DNA of 64,000 bases from Gliomastix tumulicola. Taxonomy: Eukaryota; Ascomycota; Sordariomycetes; Hypocreales; Bionectriaceae. The stretch lies in NCBI GenBank assembly GCA_001599755.1, contig BCHX01000008.1:2790001-2854000 (forward strand). The letters are read 5' to 3'. Every line of letters begins with the position of its first letter. The first letter of the stretch is position 1. The translations under genes and the position numbers were made by a program. The notes beneath the pieces were generated by a model, which saw only the letters and a list, made by a program, of their open reading frames with translations, did not search any database and was not told the DNA's origin. Below are positions 35,279 to 46,262 of the stretch, one piece after another.

Positions 35279-36996
35279 TTAGCCCTGTGCGGGCGTCCGT
35301 CTTCGCTTGAATTCCAGCTCGGCCGTCAAATTAGGCGACTTGGTCATAACGTACGCCATCGGCTTCGGCCTCTCCTCGCCTTCCTTCAACCGCACTTCAT
35401 ACCGTAGCAGGAAGTACGCCAGTATCAGCTTGATCTCGTTCCCGGCGAAGAACCGCCCCGGACAGGCGTGTCTCCCCGCGCCAAAGTTGACATTCGTGTC
35501 ACTGATAGACGTGAAGAGCCAGCGGTTGCCACCACCAGCATATCCGTCCTCCTGCTCGCGGGCGCGCCTGTCGTCCCGCTCGCGGAGACGGTAGAAGCGC
35601 AGCGGATCAAAGGTATCCGCATCCTGGAAGAAGCGCTCGTCGCGGGATATGCCCGCCTGCGGCGCGATGATGCTCGTGCCCGCGGGGAGACGCGTGCCGT
35701 CGGAGAGGGAGATGGGCTTCATGACCTTGCGGAGGAAGGACGTGATGTTGCCGCTGAGACGCTGAGCCTCCCGCATAAAGCTATCCATCTTCTTGAGCTT
35801 AGCCATCATCTCCTTGCGCTGCCAGCCGCCCTGCTCGATGAGGACGTCGTGCGCCTCCTCGAAGAGCTCCTGCTGGATCTCCGGGAGGGCTGCCAGGTCG
35901 TACATGCACTCGCAGAGCAGGCCGTTGGTCGTGTGTATCGAGGCGGCGGCGACCATGAGCTGCAGCTCCGCCTGCACCTGAGCGTCCGCCCTCTCGTCCT
36001 CGGACAGACTGTCGACGAACCACTGTATCAGGTCGTCCGGGGCATCAGGATCCGCCTCGCCCTTGCACTCCTCGCGCCGTCGCAGCCTCTCCTCGAGGAC
36101 AGGCTGCAGCATCCCCTTGGCCACGCGGATGTCCCTCTTGATCTTGCCGAGATCCGTCACGAGGTACTGCCCGACGGGACGCAGCCACGCCGGGAAGCAC
36201 GACAGCTTGATGCCCGCCATGAAGACGTGCACCGCAAAGTTGATGCTCGTCTCAACCCACGCCTCCTGCCGGCTGACGGCCGTGCCCACAAACGCCCGTC
36301 CGCTCACGCGCGCCACCGCCCGCAACGAGAAGGGCTGCCATTTCACGGGCGTCCAGTCCTCGCACGCCGGGAACTCGGCGTCGACGAGGTGCTCGAGCTC
36401 CTCGCGCAGCTGCGGCACGAGCCGCGCGAGGTTCTGCGTCAGCTTGGTCCGCAGCAGCAGGATGAGCAGCTCGCTGTTGTGGCCCGGCGAGAAGCCGGTG
36501 TAGTCGCTCTGCAGGGCCTCCTCGATCGCCTTGGTCCCGCTGAGCGTGTCCTCGGGGAGGGCCTTGAGCTCGGCGATATACTTCGGGGGCAGGAGGACCT
36601 GGACGCCGTCTGTGCCCCTGATCTGATACACTTGGTCCTGAAACTGGGGAGGGTTCCGATGTCAGATGTTGCACCAAGAGTATGGGTCTGCCGCATGGCC
36701 GGGGAGAGGGGGAGGTTTCGCCCGCGGCGTAGCAAAGATGCCTAACATACCTTCTGGTAGCTGTCGCGTATGAGGGTTTCGGCGTCGAACACCCACTTCC
36801 ACCTCGAGGCCTTGTACAGCGGTACGTCTATCCTCGTGCCCAGGCTTCCAGGTCTGAGGAACCACGCAACCAGAAGGACAGCAGCGATTGCGAGATAGAC
36901 CCCGAATCTGTGGCCCAGCGGGAGTCCGAGCGCGGTGCCCGACACGCTGACCTTGGCAGGTGCCGTCGTAGGCACTGCTGACGAGAGGTTATCCAT
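35279..36996 (-). CDS. cytochrome P450 monooxygenase
   Basis: Heme monooxygenase anchored in the ER. Exons 36996-36751 and 36643-35279 give 536 aa; the intron is 107 nt. I chose acceptor ccccag so the join reads SYQK-FQDQVYQIRG, matching the usual P450 spacing; the next cag would drop FQ. A membrane anchor is at about 32-47 (VYLAIAAVLLVAWFL). The I-helix is AAASIHTTN (about 314-322), the ExxR pair is E374/R377, the FDPLRF motif is near 427-432, and the heme loop FGAGRHACPGRFF has Cys476. This heme loop resembles fungal ent-kaurene-oxidase-like and lovA-type P450s, suggesting a terpenoid or polyketide substrate, but no cluster enzyme lies next to it. The substrate is unknown. Confidence 0.92.
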
Positions 36997-38960
36997 TATT
37001 CGCGGTACAGGCTATCTCGACGATAGCATGGGCTGACGATGAGAAAGGGGAATGGAAGAGCAAAGATGACATGCAGCAAATCATCAGACGGTTATTTCTC
37101 TTTCACACACAGACTGATGCAAAGAATCCCCTGGTTCTCTCGCGAGATGAGACGGGACGAGAGGACGAGCTGGGGTTGCATTCTTGGGGTTGCAGCCATA
37201 TGTATTGGATATATGGCAGTTTCGGAAACGGGCATCCTTCCCCCTCCCTCCACTCTCCTCCCTCCCCCCTTCCTCCCTTGCTCCCTCACAGAGTCGAAAT
37301 ACGACGGCATACTGAGCCCGCGACGTAAATTGAAACGGAGCAGGAGCCAGCCGGACTCCTTTAGACGAGCCTAGAGCAGGCGCGGTGAGAAACAGCGGGC
37401 AAATGAGGAGGCGACGCTGCGCTGATCCCTGAAACAATGCGGCGTCGTCACGGCCCGGGTAGAGCAAGCTCCGGCTGCTAGCGTCCTGCCGGCACTCAGG
37501 TTGCCCGTGCAATACCAAGACTTTTGTGGTAAAAGCTGGCCTGCTCGCGCTTGCGTGTGATCTCTTTTCTCGAGGAGTCAAACGAGCGGCGGCCGCCCAC
37601 GAGGATGTGGCTTCCACGTGTACTGCGCATGCGCCGAGAGGGTGTCGTTTTGTTTCGCGGTGGGCGATCAGACGGTGCATCGTGATGCTGCGACCGTGAC
37701 GTTACCGCGGGTCCATGTGACGGATTTTAAGTCCCTGGTAGATGGAACAAGGGGGGGAGGGAAGGAAAAGCCGGCAGAGAATCCTCTGGGCTCAGTAACG
37801 TGAGGTTGTTACATTGTGTATCCCTTTCATGTTGGAGGGGTAACACGGAGGAGGTTTGCTGAAGAATTGTTAGATGCTGACAGCTGCCAATATTTCACGT
37901 GGCACCTGCCATCAGTGTGAGCGGGAAGGTGGAGTCTTAAGTGCGTTCTTTCCTCGGGAGACCAGGACATGTCCAGGACTTCAGGTCGGCATGCTTGTTG
38001 ATCCTCTGCGCGTCCTCGTCTCTGCGACTCGGCTATTTCTTCATCGGGGCCATATTCAGTCCTGGACGGCTGTGCTGTGATTGGCCAACATCGTATCAAG
38101 GCCGTCTCCTGCATGAGGAAGCCGCCGGATGGTCGTGTGCGGGAAGAATATTGCGTGGGAAGAACCTAGGAACGGCTGCAGTCACCATGGGGCCATGACA
38201 TCCGAGCCGTCGAAGTCTTTTCCCTAGTATTGAAACGGGAGGACCTCTACTCGATGCGTTCAAGCTCCATGTTCTGATTGATGGATTGATGAATTGCTTC
38301 AGACCTTAGAGGTGACAGGTCCATGGATGCCGATATTAGGAGAACTCGGTGCCTACCCTATACTTCCTGCCAGACGAGGAACCTGCTGGTGAAAACCAAA
38401 AGCAACCTCGCTCCCTCTGAAAAGTGCACATCGTGGCTGACTCAGGCTGTTTCTCGGGGCTCGTTCAAGGAATGGTAGTTGATGGTTCCCTGACTCTAGA
38501 TGTTCGTGTAGTGGAATAATGTAATAAAACACAACTTACACATAAGTGAGTCGTTATCCCCTACGCCTACATAGGCTGGGAATCCAAGATGCAGACTATT
38601 GACGTCTTGAGTTGGATGAATAATAGTCATTATTAGGCAAGCTTCGTCTTTCACTCGAAGAAAATGCAAGCAGATGACTCCCTGGTGGTGGCTGAACCGG
38701 TGTTTCTCTTTCTCATTCCACGTGCGACAACAGCCAGACACACAAAGATGGAACTGACCTGTAAGTGCAGGATAAGACGCTTGAGGAACGTCCCAATGAT
38801 GCCTCGAAATCTTGCCCAGCTGCGGCCTAGGAAGTCTGCACTTCCTACACAGGTGAGTGGTGGGAAGTGACCCGGATCGGCTATTGGTCAAATCCTGAAG
38901 CCGTACAACCCGCGAGGCGGATGCTCGAATAAATGAGCTCACATGATAAGAGAGACATAA

Positions 38961-39045
38961 AGGCCAATAAGCAAAACAAGCCAATAAGCAAAACAGGCCA
39001 ATAAGTAATACAGGCCAATAAGCAATACAGGCCAATAAGCAATAC
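38961..39045 (+). repeat. 17-bp minisatellite, 5 copies, CCAAT in each
   Basis: Five adjacent 17-bp units (38961, 38978, 38995, 39012, 39029) follow aggccaataagcaatac with one to three changes; the last two are identical. Each unit carries one CCAAT, so spacing is exactly 17 bp. CCAAT also occurs at about 39134 and 39162, and ATTGG near 38884. It lies about 2 kb upstream of the P450 and 2.5 kb upstream of the reductase. Confidence 0.95.
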
Positions 39046-40765
39046 GACATGCCCTCCGGAGCCGAGAAATCCTACCCAACATGGACTCCGGATTCGCAAG
39101 TCAGCAGCTGATAGCAGGGTCAGCTTATGCATTGTCCAATCAGAGTGTTCTGTTGCTGCAAGCCAATCAGAAAGCGGCGTGGTCCCGAGCCGAGCTGAAA
39201 ATTTTCATTCTTATCTGATTCATCTAATCGATCCCATCTAATCTATCGCAACGGTCTTACACAGTGCGCGCTTTTCGCCTACAATGACACGTGCGCTTCT
39301 AAGACATGATTCACGTTCCAGGCATCAAGAACTTCGAAATTACAGCCCCCCTTGTCTCCTGTGGCTAGCGCTGGCCTCATTCACTGTCTCACTGAGGTGA
39401 TTTCATTTCACTTACGTTGGGCGGCCAATGGGGAGCTGTCCCGGCAGGGCTACCGGACTTCCGGGGCGCTGGGATCCGGATCTGATAAGATCCTGGCGAA
39501 GATAACAAGGTTAGCATCACCGGCGGGGGGCCTTTCATGCTTGTCACTCTCCATCTCCGATGCCACGCCGAGGCAGTAGATGTACCGGGCATGTACCGCC
39601 TACCTCGACGCTTGTGGACTTCCACTGGACGGCGTGGTTTCATGCGCCTCACCGCCGTGCGAAGGATGAGTGCCGGGGAGTGCACCCGGTGGCCGGACGA
39701 CAAGCATGAAGCCGCTGGGCTGCGTCCCTTATTAGTCTCGGACGACGAGTAGAGGGCCTTGCTTCATGGGGACTTTGCGAAGGTATTCCGCCTGCCGGGC
39801 ACTGCCCAGACCTGGCCCCATCGTCATGTACACCGTACGCGCAAGTACAACCACAAGCACACTCCCCAACAACTCGGTTGCCCCTGGGCCTGAGCGACCC
39901 ATGCCGCCTTGAAAACAAGCAAGACTGATCCTCGAGGATCATTCGCACCGAGGAGCGGTCATATGATTTCCACTGCAGGCAGGGGAGTGAAAAAAATTGG
40001 CTCTGGAAAAAGATCCCCAATCCACGTCTCCGGGGCTGATGGATGAGCCAGACCCAACAGAAGTTGATTTGTCGGTGAAGCTAGCAATAACCGGTGAAAT
40101 GGGTGTTCGATTTCCTATGACATGATGAGCAGGAAGCCCCTGAGTCGGGCGTGCGGCTGTCAGACGATGCGGCGAGAAATCAGGCCACTCCGCCGTTGGA
40201 TGAAGCTTTTTCTCACTGTAAGGTACGAATACGATTTACCAGATGCCTTGATCCACAGAGGGCCTCCTTTCAACCCCGGATTCCCAGCAGTCCCAGTTCC
40301 GAGGTTGCAGTTCCGTAGTCGGGGCGAATGTTGGCCCTGCCTTATCTACCAACAAACCACGGTGCGTCGATTTGCGGAGTGCCGATTTCAAACGATGACG
40401 CTGCGATTGCTGGGCGGCAATTTGGCAGTGGAGAGACCAGAGGGGGAGAAAGTGGATTGTCAATTGGAAAGAAAAGTACAATACAAGATAGCGGCAAGCT
40501 GGCACGTTCTAGAGGTGTGTAGAGGGCACGAATTGTTCCCGGGTTGGAAAGGGAAATCGACACTGTGGTCGGTTTGACATCAGAGGCTGGCGCTACGGTT
40601 TGCCTCGGGTTTGCCAGCAGGGGTCTGAGTGCCTGGCCTCTGACAATGTTCTCGATCGATGACCGACTGCCGACGCTCTCCCCGGGCAGCTGACTCGCGG
40701 TGCAGCAGGCGAGTCGGTCGGATAAACATTCCACATCAGTCGTTGATTGTCGCGCGTGCATGTGC

Positions 40766-40768
<3 letters not shown>

Positions 40769-40796
<28 letters not shown>
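40769..40796. repeat. (TG)14 microsatellite
   Basis: Perfect TG run in non-coding DNA, 746 bp upstream of the reductase ATG. Confidence 0.9.
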
Positions 40797-40801
<5 letters not shown>

Positions 40802-41541
40802 ATGATTACAGCCCGTGCGGGAGAATGCGAGCGAAAGATGGAGCATCTTCGGGCTGTCACAGTGAGAAAAAAAATGCCTAATTGATGCGGTAATCAGCAC
40901 GCTAGAGATTGATAACCGAGCCGAAACAGTGCATCTGCTATCAATCAGCGCTCGAGCCGGAACCTCCGCAACCGGCTCTGCACTGGGCAGCCACCGCGAA
41001 GCCACCGCAACGAGGGATGTACTCCGTAACTTAGCACTGTACCGTGTCCCCTTTAGCGGATCATCCTCCCCGAAATGGTGGCCTGTTTTCGGCGGTCCCC
41101 ATCCCAGTCCATTCTTCCATTGCACCATTTAGAGCCCAAAAGTCTCGGCACACGCCCTGATTCTCTCGCTGCCCTCAAAAACTGAAGCCGCCGCCGTCCA
41201 ACCTCGAGTCTTCCCTCCCGCCACTCCCTTCCCTCAGACACGCACGATATCACAGCCCGGCACATTCAGACGACAACAAGAGACGTGCACGCAATCCCAT
41301 TGCCCGCATCGAATCCGCTGTCGAAAATCGTCAACGTCAACCTCCCCCCGATCCGCCACCTTCGAGCCCGAACCCACTTTGCTGCTGCCAGGCCCTCGGG
41401 TCTCACAACGACAACGACAACTACTACTTCTACCGCCTGAGCACATACTCCTATACCTGCGCCTGCAGTCACAACCACCTCCGCTCCGCGTGCCGCCATC
41501 CCACGCCGCCTCTCCTGCCGCCCGTCTTACATCCCCCGAGA

Positions 41542-43395
41542 ATGGTCGAGTCAGCTGCCCTCCGGGACGTTGTCGCCTCTACTAGCGGCTGCATCCCTGT
41601 CGAGCCCTCGTTCCCCTCCGCCGCGCCCTCCCTCACCTACTCGGACGACTCCGAGGACCAGGATGAGCTGCTCAACGTAGCGCCCCCGCGGGCGCCTCAC
41701 CAGGTGCGCGGCCGCCGGGCGTCCACGCGGCTCATTGCGCAGAATGCCCGGGATATCCAGAGGATCACGGGCGAGACGTCGGCCGAGTTCGTCCAGCGGT
41801 GCTGCGGCGGCGGCTGCTGCCGTCTGAGCTCGGCGGCTGACGGCGCGGATCGTGAAGTCGTCGAGGTTCCCGACAACGACGCCTACCGCTCGCTCAAGCT
41901 CAACATTAGCGAGATCCCGACCGTCCTCACAAAGGTCGCTGACCTGCCGGAGCGGACCGTCTCCTTCGAGCCCGTCCGGGCGCCCACATCCCAGTTGCCG
42001 TCCCCTTCAGACTCCGGCATCGGGCTCGGGGAGACGCCGCCGGACGGCACGTCCTCGCTGTCTGAGGCACTCGCCGCGCTGGACGTCTTCGACACCTCCA
42101 TCCAGCCGCCGAGATTCGTCCAGCCTCATCCTCCTCACCACGTCCACCCCGTCAAGATTCATAACTGCCGCTCTCTGACCAAGGACGGGGCCGAGAAGCG
42201 CACATACCACTTCGACCTCGACATCACGGACTACCCCGATGAGGAGGGCACCGACTTCAAGGTTGGCGGTGCCATTGGTGTCATGGCGCCAAACAGCGAG
42301 AGCGTCGTCGAGGAGGTCCTCGACGCCCTAATGGTGCCCCGGTTCCTGCGTGACAAGCCCGTGCTCGTCAGGACGACCAAGGGCCGCTGGCCGACCGTCT
42401 GGGGCGACGACCAGGCGCGCGAGCTCGTCAGCACGCGCCGCGACATCTTTACCTGGTGCCTCGACCTCCAGTCCTACCCACCCACCAAGCCCGTCTTCCG
42501 GCTGCTCGCCGAGCACGCCTCGGCCGAGAACGAGAAGAAGATCCTCATGTACCTCTGCTCGTCCGAGGGCCAGGGCGTCTTCTGCGACTTCCGGACGGGC
42601 CCGCACGTCACGCTCTCGCAGATCCTCCACGCGTTCCCCAGCTCGCACCCGCCGCTGGGCGACCTCATCTCCGTCCTGCAGCCGCTGATGCCGCGCTTCT
42701 ACTCGCTCTCCAACGACCCGCACGAGTCCTTCCAGACGCGCGACAACAAGCAGCACCGCCTCGTCGAGATTGCCGTCACGGTTCATGAGGCCGATGACTG
42801 GCTGCTCGGGAAGCGGACCGGCGTCGGCTCGGGCTACTTTGAGCGCCAGGCCCTCAAGTTCATCGACGCGCAGCGGGCCGGCACCAAGAACCCGGAGCTC
42901 TACGTGCCCATGTTCAAGGGCCTGATGGCGAACCCGCTCGCCAAGCAGTTCAACGCCGACGGGCCCATGCTGCTCATCGGCGCGGGCGTCGGCATCGCGC
43001 CCTTCCGCGGCTTCGTCCAGCGCCGCCTCAAGCAGGCCAACTGCGCCAACAAGGTGTGGGTGCTGCAGGGCATCCGCGACTCGCTCGTCGACGAGATCTA
43101 CAGCGGCGAGTGGGGCGTGCACGAGGACGAGGTCAAGCGCGTCGTGCAGAGCCGCCGCGGCGAGGGGCGCTACGTGCAGGAGGAGGTGCGCAACCAGTCG
43201 GACCTCGTCTGGCACATCATCAACTCCATCGACGGCCGCGTCTTCGTCTGTGGCTCTAGCAGGGGCATGGGCGAGGGCGTTGAGGAGTCGCTCGTCGAGG
43301 TCGCCATGGCCAAGGGCAACCTCGAGCGCGAGGAGGCCCGTAACTTCTGGAATCTGAAGAAGGAGGCGGGGCAGTACATTGCAGAGACGTGGTGA
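41542..43395 (+). CDS. FAD/NADPH oxidoreductase of the diflavin-reductase fold, no flavodoxin domain
   Basis: Single exon of 617 aa. From about residue 205 to the end it follows the FAD-binding and NAD(P)H-binding halves of P450 reductase/sulfite reductase: VHPVKIHNCRSLT, a long connecting domain, the FAD motif RFYSLSN (about 393-399), the nucleotide loop GAGVGIAPFRGF (about 482-493), VFVCGSSRGMGEGV and a C-terminal Trp. The N-terminal 200 residues are not a flavodoxin domain. They are Ser/Pro/Asp-rich and contain CCGGGCC at residues 87-93. It can probably take electrons from NADPH into FAD, but what receives them is unknown. No intron, and strong GC-ending codon use. Confidence 0.8.
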   Translation: MVESAALRDVVASTSGCIPVEPSFPSAAPSLTYSDDSEDQDELLNVAPPRAPHQVRGRRASTRLIAQNARDIQRITGETSAEFVQRCCGGGCCRLSSAADGADREVVEVPDNDAYRSLKLNISEIPTVLTKVADLPERTVSFEPVRAPTSQLPSPSDSGIGLGETPPDGTSSLSEALAALDVFDTSIQPPRFVQPHPPHHVHPVKIHNCRSLTKDGAEKRTYHFDLDITDYPDEEGTDFKVGGAIGVMAPNSESVVEEVLDALMVPRFLRDKPVLVRTTKGRWPTVWGDDQARELVSTRRDIFTWCLDLQSYPPTKPVFRLLAEHASAENEKKILMYLCSSEGQGVFCDFRTGPHVTLSQILHAFPSSHPPLGDLISVLQPLMPRFYSLSNDPHESFQTRDNKQHRLVEIAVTVHEADDWLLGKRTGVGSGYFERQALKFIDAQRAGTKNPELYVPMFKGLMANPLAKQFNADGPMLLIGAGVGIAPFRGFVQRRLKQANCANKVWVLQGIRDSLVDEIYSGEWGVHEDEVKRVVQSRRGEGRYVQEEVRNQSDLVWHIINSIDGRVFVCGSSRGMGEGVEESLVEVAMAKGNLEREEARNFWNLKKEAGQYIAETW

Positions 43396-45366
43396 GACAC
43401 GCGTTCTGCGATGTGACACAATGAGAGAAAGCACGCGATTCCTTATAACCTACCTACTTACCTACCACTACGCAAGCTTCTCTGTATATGCGTTTCTTTT
43501 CTCCCCTCGTGGGATTGGAGGCTGCTGGTCAAGGTTCTTTCACTATTCCCGCAAATTCCTGTCCTCGATACCGGTTCTAGGGGCTTCATCACGGCTGCAA
43601 AATGGGCAACATTAAAAGTCGTTTTTTCTCTTTCTTTCTCATGTCCGGGAAGTATATATCGACCTGCGCAAGCAGCGGCCGTCTCCGGCCTCATCAATTG
43701 ATAAGCGGTCCGTCCATCTAGGCGCTTTCCCNCCCCCCCCCCCCCCTTTTTTTTTCTCATGCGAGTTTTCCATTTCGGAGGCGGCGGGCAAATTATTCAT
43801 CGTCGATTCGGTCTTACATATCTTGGGAGTTGCAACGAGCTTTGCCTCGCGGGCGTTTTAACGTGGATGGAATGGGATGGATGGGTGGACAGCTGTTGTG
43901 TTTTCGTTATCTTGATAATTAAAAGAGTCAGCTATGGAAGCCGTTCTCTGTTGCCTCATGTCGCCACCGGCGTCGTTTCTCGTACGAGTTTTGAAGCTGG
44001 TGTGTAACCCTCTCCTGTGCCGTACTTCCGAGCATCATCATCATCATAAGCAAAATGGCCCAGAACGGGAGAATCAGTGCTCTGTATAGGTGTCGTTAAG
44101 ATTCCCCCGATTGAGCAAGTCAGGGAGATTTTGCGACCGAATGAGGAAATCACCTCTCCCCATGCACGGAGTGCGACGTTGGAATGTTCTCAGCCTTCTT
44201 TTTTCCCTGGTATATTTCGCCACCACTGCCACATGTCACATATAGTACTTTTGCTGTATATCCGGACCGGGTGTACGGCCGTCAGGGTTCCTTCGGAACG
44301 AATTTGCTATTATCGGTGGCCATCACACCATCGATTCCGAGCGCGCGTGCTCACCTTCCCCCACATGGAGGGGGGTGAATGATTGAAATCGGTCCCTTGG
44401 TGCAGTAGGACGGGCGTCGCCAAAGTGAGAACCATGAGTTCTCTCGGGTGATTCCTTAGTCAGGACGCGCGCGGGAGAGATTCGTCTCACCTACACCACC
44501 GGCTCATGCGTACCATACTAAGGTACCAAGGGGAGGAGGACCTGGTCAGCGGTCGCCGTCGGGGGTAGCCGTAAGTTCTTTGTAGGGTGTAAAAACCCCG
44601 ACTGACATTTGTCATCGCGGAAGGCGGCTTCGTACAGCGTCCCGATTCATGGGCTGCCACGCGGGTGTGAATTTTCAGGGTTCAAACCACCTGTTGCTGC
44701 TTCTCCCCCCTCCTCCCTCCATCCCACCCCGCCGTGCCCGCCAGAAGAGCTCCAGGTACCCGATTAATCATCCATCAGTCAGCGCGTGGTGGGAAAAGAG
44801 GAGACAGGGTTCCGAGGGGTCCATGACGTGACAGGCGCGCGGCAGGCGGGATAGCGCAATTCTAGGACGACATTTCGGCGGTCCGTCTCGTGAGCTCTCT
44901 GGAGCTAGAGGAGGACGACTGTTCCTGGATCTACCTATCCTGCTGGTTGGTGGTGGTGGTGGGGGCTGAATCAGTTCCGGAGGGAAATCGGCTGCAAAAG
45001 AGGGCTGACCTGCAAGGGAAGGAAGCCCCGCCACGGTGCATTCCCTTTCTGTGAGGCTCCGCTGCTAGCGTGTGATATCGTCAACTTTTGGTGAAGCAGG
45101 GCAAGAGCTATGGGTTGGTGTGGCTTCCTGACTAGCAATTGCGCTGTTTCATGAGGTGATGGGGTTTGCGTGCTGAGACTTGTATATAAGTGTGCCCATC
45201 CCGCCCTTCCTTCAGCCTTCTGATCTCCCTTTCATCGCACCTCTTCATTCCAAGCAGCAAGCTCAAGCTCCTGTCCTCTACCACTTACACCCAACCAACC
45301 AACCAACCAGACACACCTCAACCTCACAACCAAAACAAACCCCCTCCCCCAAAACATCTAGTCATC
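43396..45366. other. intergenic, no gene supported
   Basis: Nearly 2 kb. A C run with an N (about 43731-43745) is followed by a T run. From about 45200 the + strand is CT- then AC-rich and forms the leader of the nitroreductase-like gene. A tatataa sequence at 45182-45188 lies 185 bp before its ATG and may be a TATA box. Confidence 0.55.
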
Positions 45367-45987
45367 ATGGCCTCCAAGCTCGGCGCCGACGCTTTCTTCC
45401 AGCTCGTCAAGACCCGTCGCACCATCTACCCCCTCACCAAGAACCTCGGCTCCGTCACGCCCGCCCGCGTCCAGGAGCTCGTCAACCAGGCCACCCTGCA
45501 CACGCCCTCCTCCTTCAACTCCCAGTCCAACCGCCTGCTCGTCCTCTTCGGCGCCGAGCACGACAAGCTCTGGGACATCACCCGCTCCACGCTCAAGGCC
45601 ATCGTGCCCGAGTCGAGCTGGTCCCAGACCGAGACCCGCCTCGCGGGCTTCCAGGGCGCCGCCGGCACCGTGCTCTTCTTCGACGACGAGCCCACGGTCC
45701 AGGGCTTCCAGGCCCAGTTCCCGCCCTTCGCCGACAAGTTCCCGCTCTGGGCCGCGCAGAGCAACGCCATCCAGCAGTTCATCCTCTGGACCGCGCTCGA
45801 GGTCGAGGGCCTCGGCGCCAACCTGCAGCACTACAACCCGCTGATCGACCAGCAGGTCGCCGAGGAGTGGAAGATCCCCTCCACCTGGAAGCTCAACGCC
45901 CAGCTTGTCTTTGGCGGCAAGGCTGGCGAGGCCGGCGACAAGGAGTTCAAGCCCCTTGAGGAGCGCGTCAAGGTGTTCGGTGCTTAG
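45367..45987 (+). CDS. nitroreductase-like protein, Frm2/Hbn1 type
   Basis: Flavin-dependent nitroreductase-fold protein related to yeast Frm2 and Hbn1, which are linked to oxidative stress and lipid signalling. Single exon of 206 aa, starting MASKLGADAFFQLVKTRRTIYPLT. The RRTIYPL segment is the phosphate-contacting N-terminal motif of the family. Also visible are TPSSFNSQSNR, LWDIT, VLFFDDEPTVQ, an ILWTALEVEGLGANLQHYNPL helix-turn and the C-terminal KLNAQLVFGG. Length matches the family (about 200 aa). The ATG is in gtcatcATGg after an AC-rich leader with a likely TATA box. Confidence 0.9.
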   Translation: MASKLGADAFFQLVKTRRTIYPLTKNLGSVTPARVQELVNQATLHTPSSFNSQSNRLLVLFGAEHDKLWDITRSTLKAIVPESSWSQTETRLAGFQGAAGTVLFFDDEPTVQGFQAQFPPFADKFPLWAAQSNAIQQFILWTALEVEGLGANLQHYNPLIDQQVAEEWKIPSTWKLNAQLVFGGKAGEAGDKEFKPLEERVKVFGA

Positions 45988-46262
45988 AGGAGTTATTATC
46001 ACGGACGCGCCTCCGTTTTTTAATGAAGATCATCGGGCTGGCTGGGATATGACTTGGCCTGGACTGAACTCTCCTTTGTTTTTTTTTTCAAGCGGATATG
46101 ATCTAGATACATGAAGAATAATAGCTGCCAAGACACGGCTTGCAACCATTGAACGCTGTTCTCTCTGTTTTGGTATTACATGGTGATGATATATATCAGA
46201 GTGATTGTGACAGGGCACACATGTGCTTTTGTGACTGGACAGATAGATCATCTGTACTCGTC

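Larger units (their letters stand above)
36997..41541. other. 4.5-kb intergenic region
   Basis: No gene supported between the divergent P450 and reductase genes. It holds a CCAAT minisatellite (38961-39045), further CCAAT/ATTGG elements around 38884-39166, a GT microsatellite and, from about 41130, a CT/AC-rich leader before the reductase. The 184-codon minus-strand frame at 38496-39050 gets its hydrophobic repeats from the minisatellite. Confidence 0.6.

Noticed and set aside
35468..36745. 425-codon open frame antisense to the P450
   Set aside because: Antisense shadow of a GC-rich coding exon; Arg/Leu/His-rich and crosses the P450 intron.
38496..39050. 184-codon minus-strand frame with hydrophobic repeats resembling membrane segments
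   Set aside because: The repeated YWPVLLIGLFCLLAC-like pattern comes from translating the 17-bp minisatellite; the rest has no domain.
42328..43434. 368-codon open frame antisense to the reductase
   Set aside because: Same cause; the sense strand has clear FAD and NADPH motifs.
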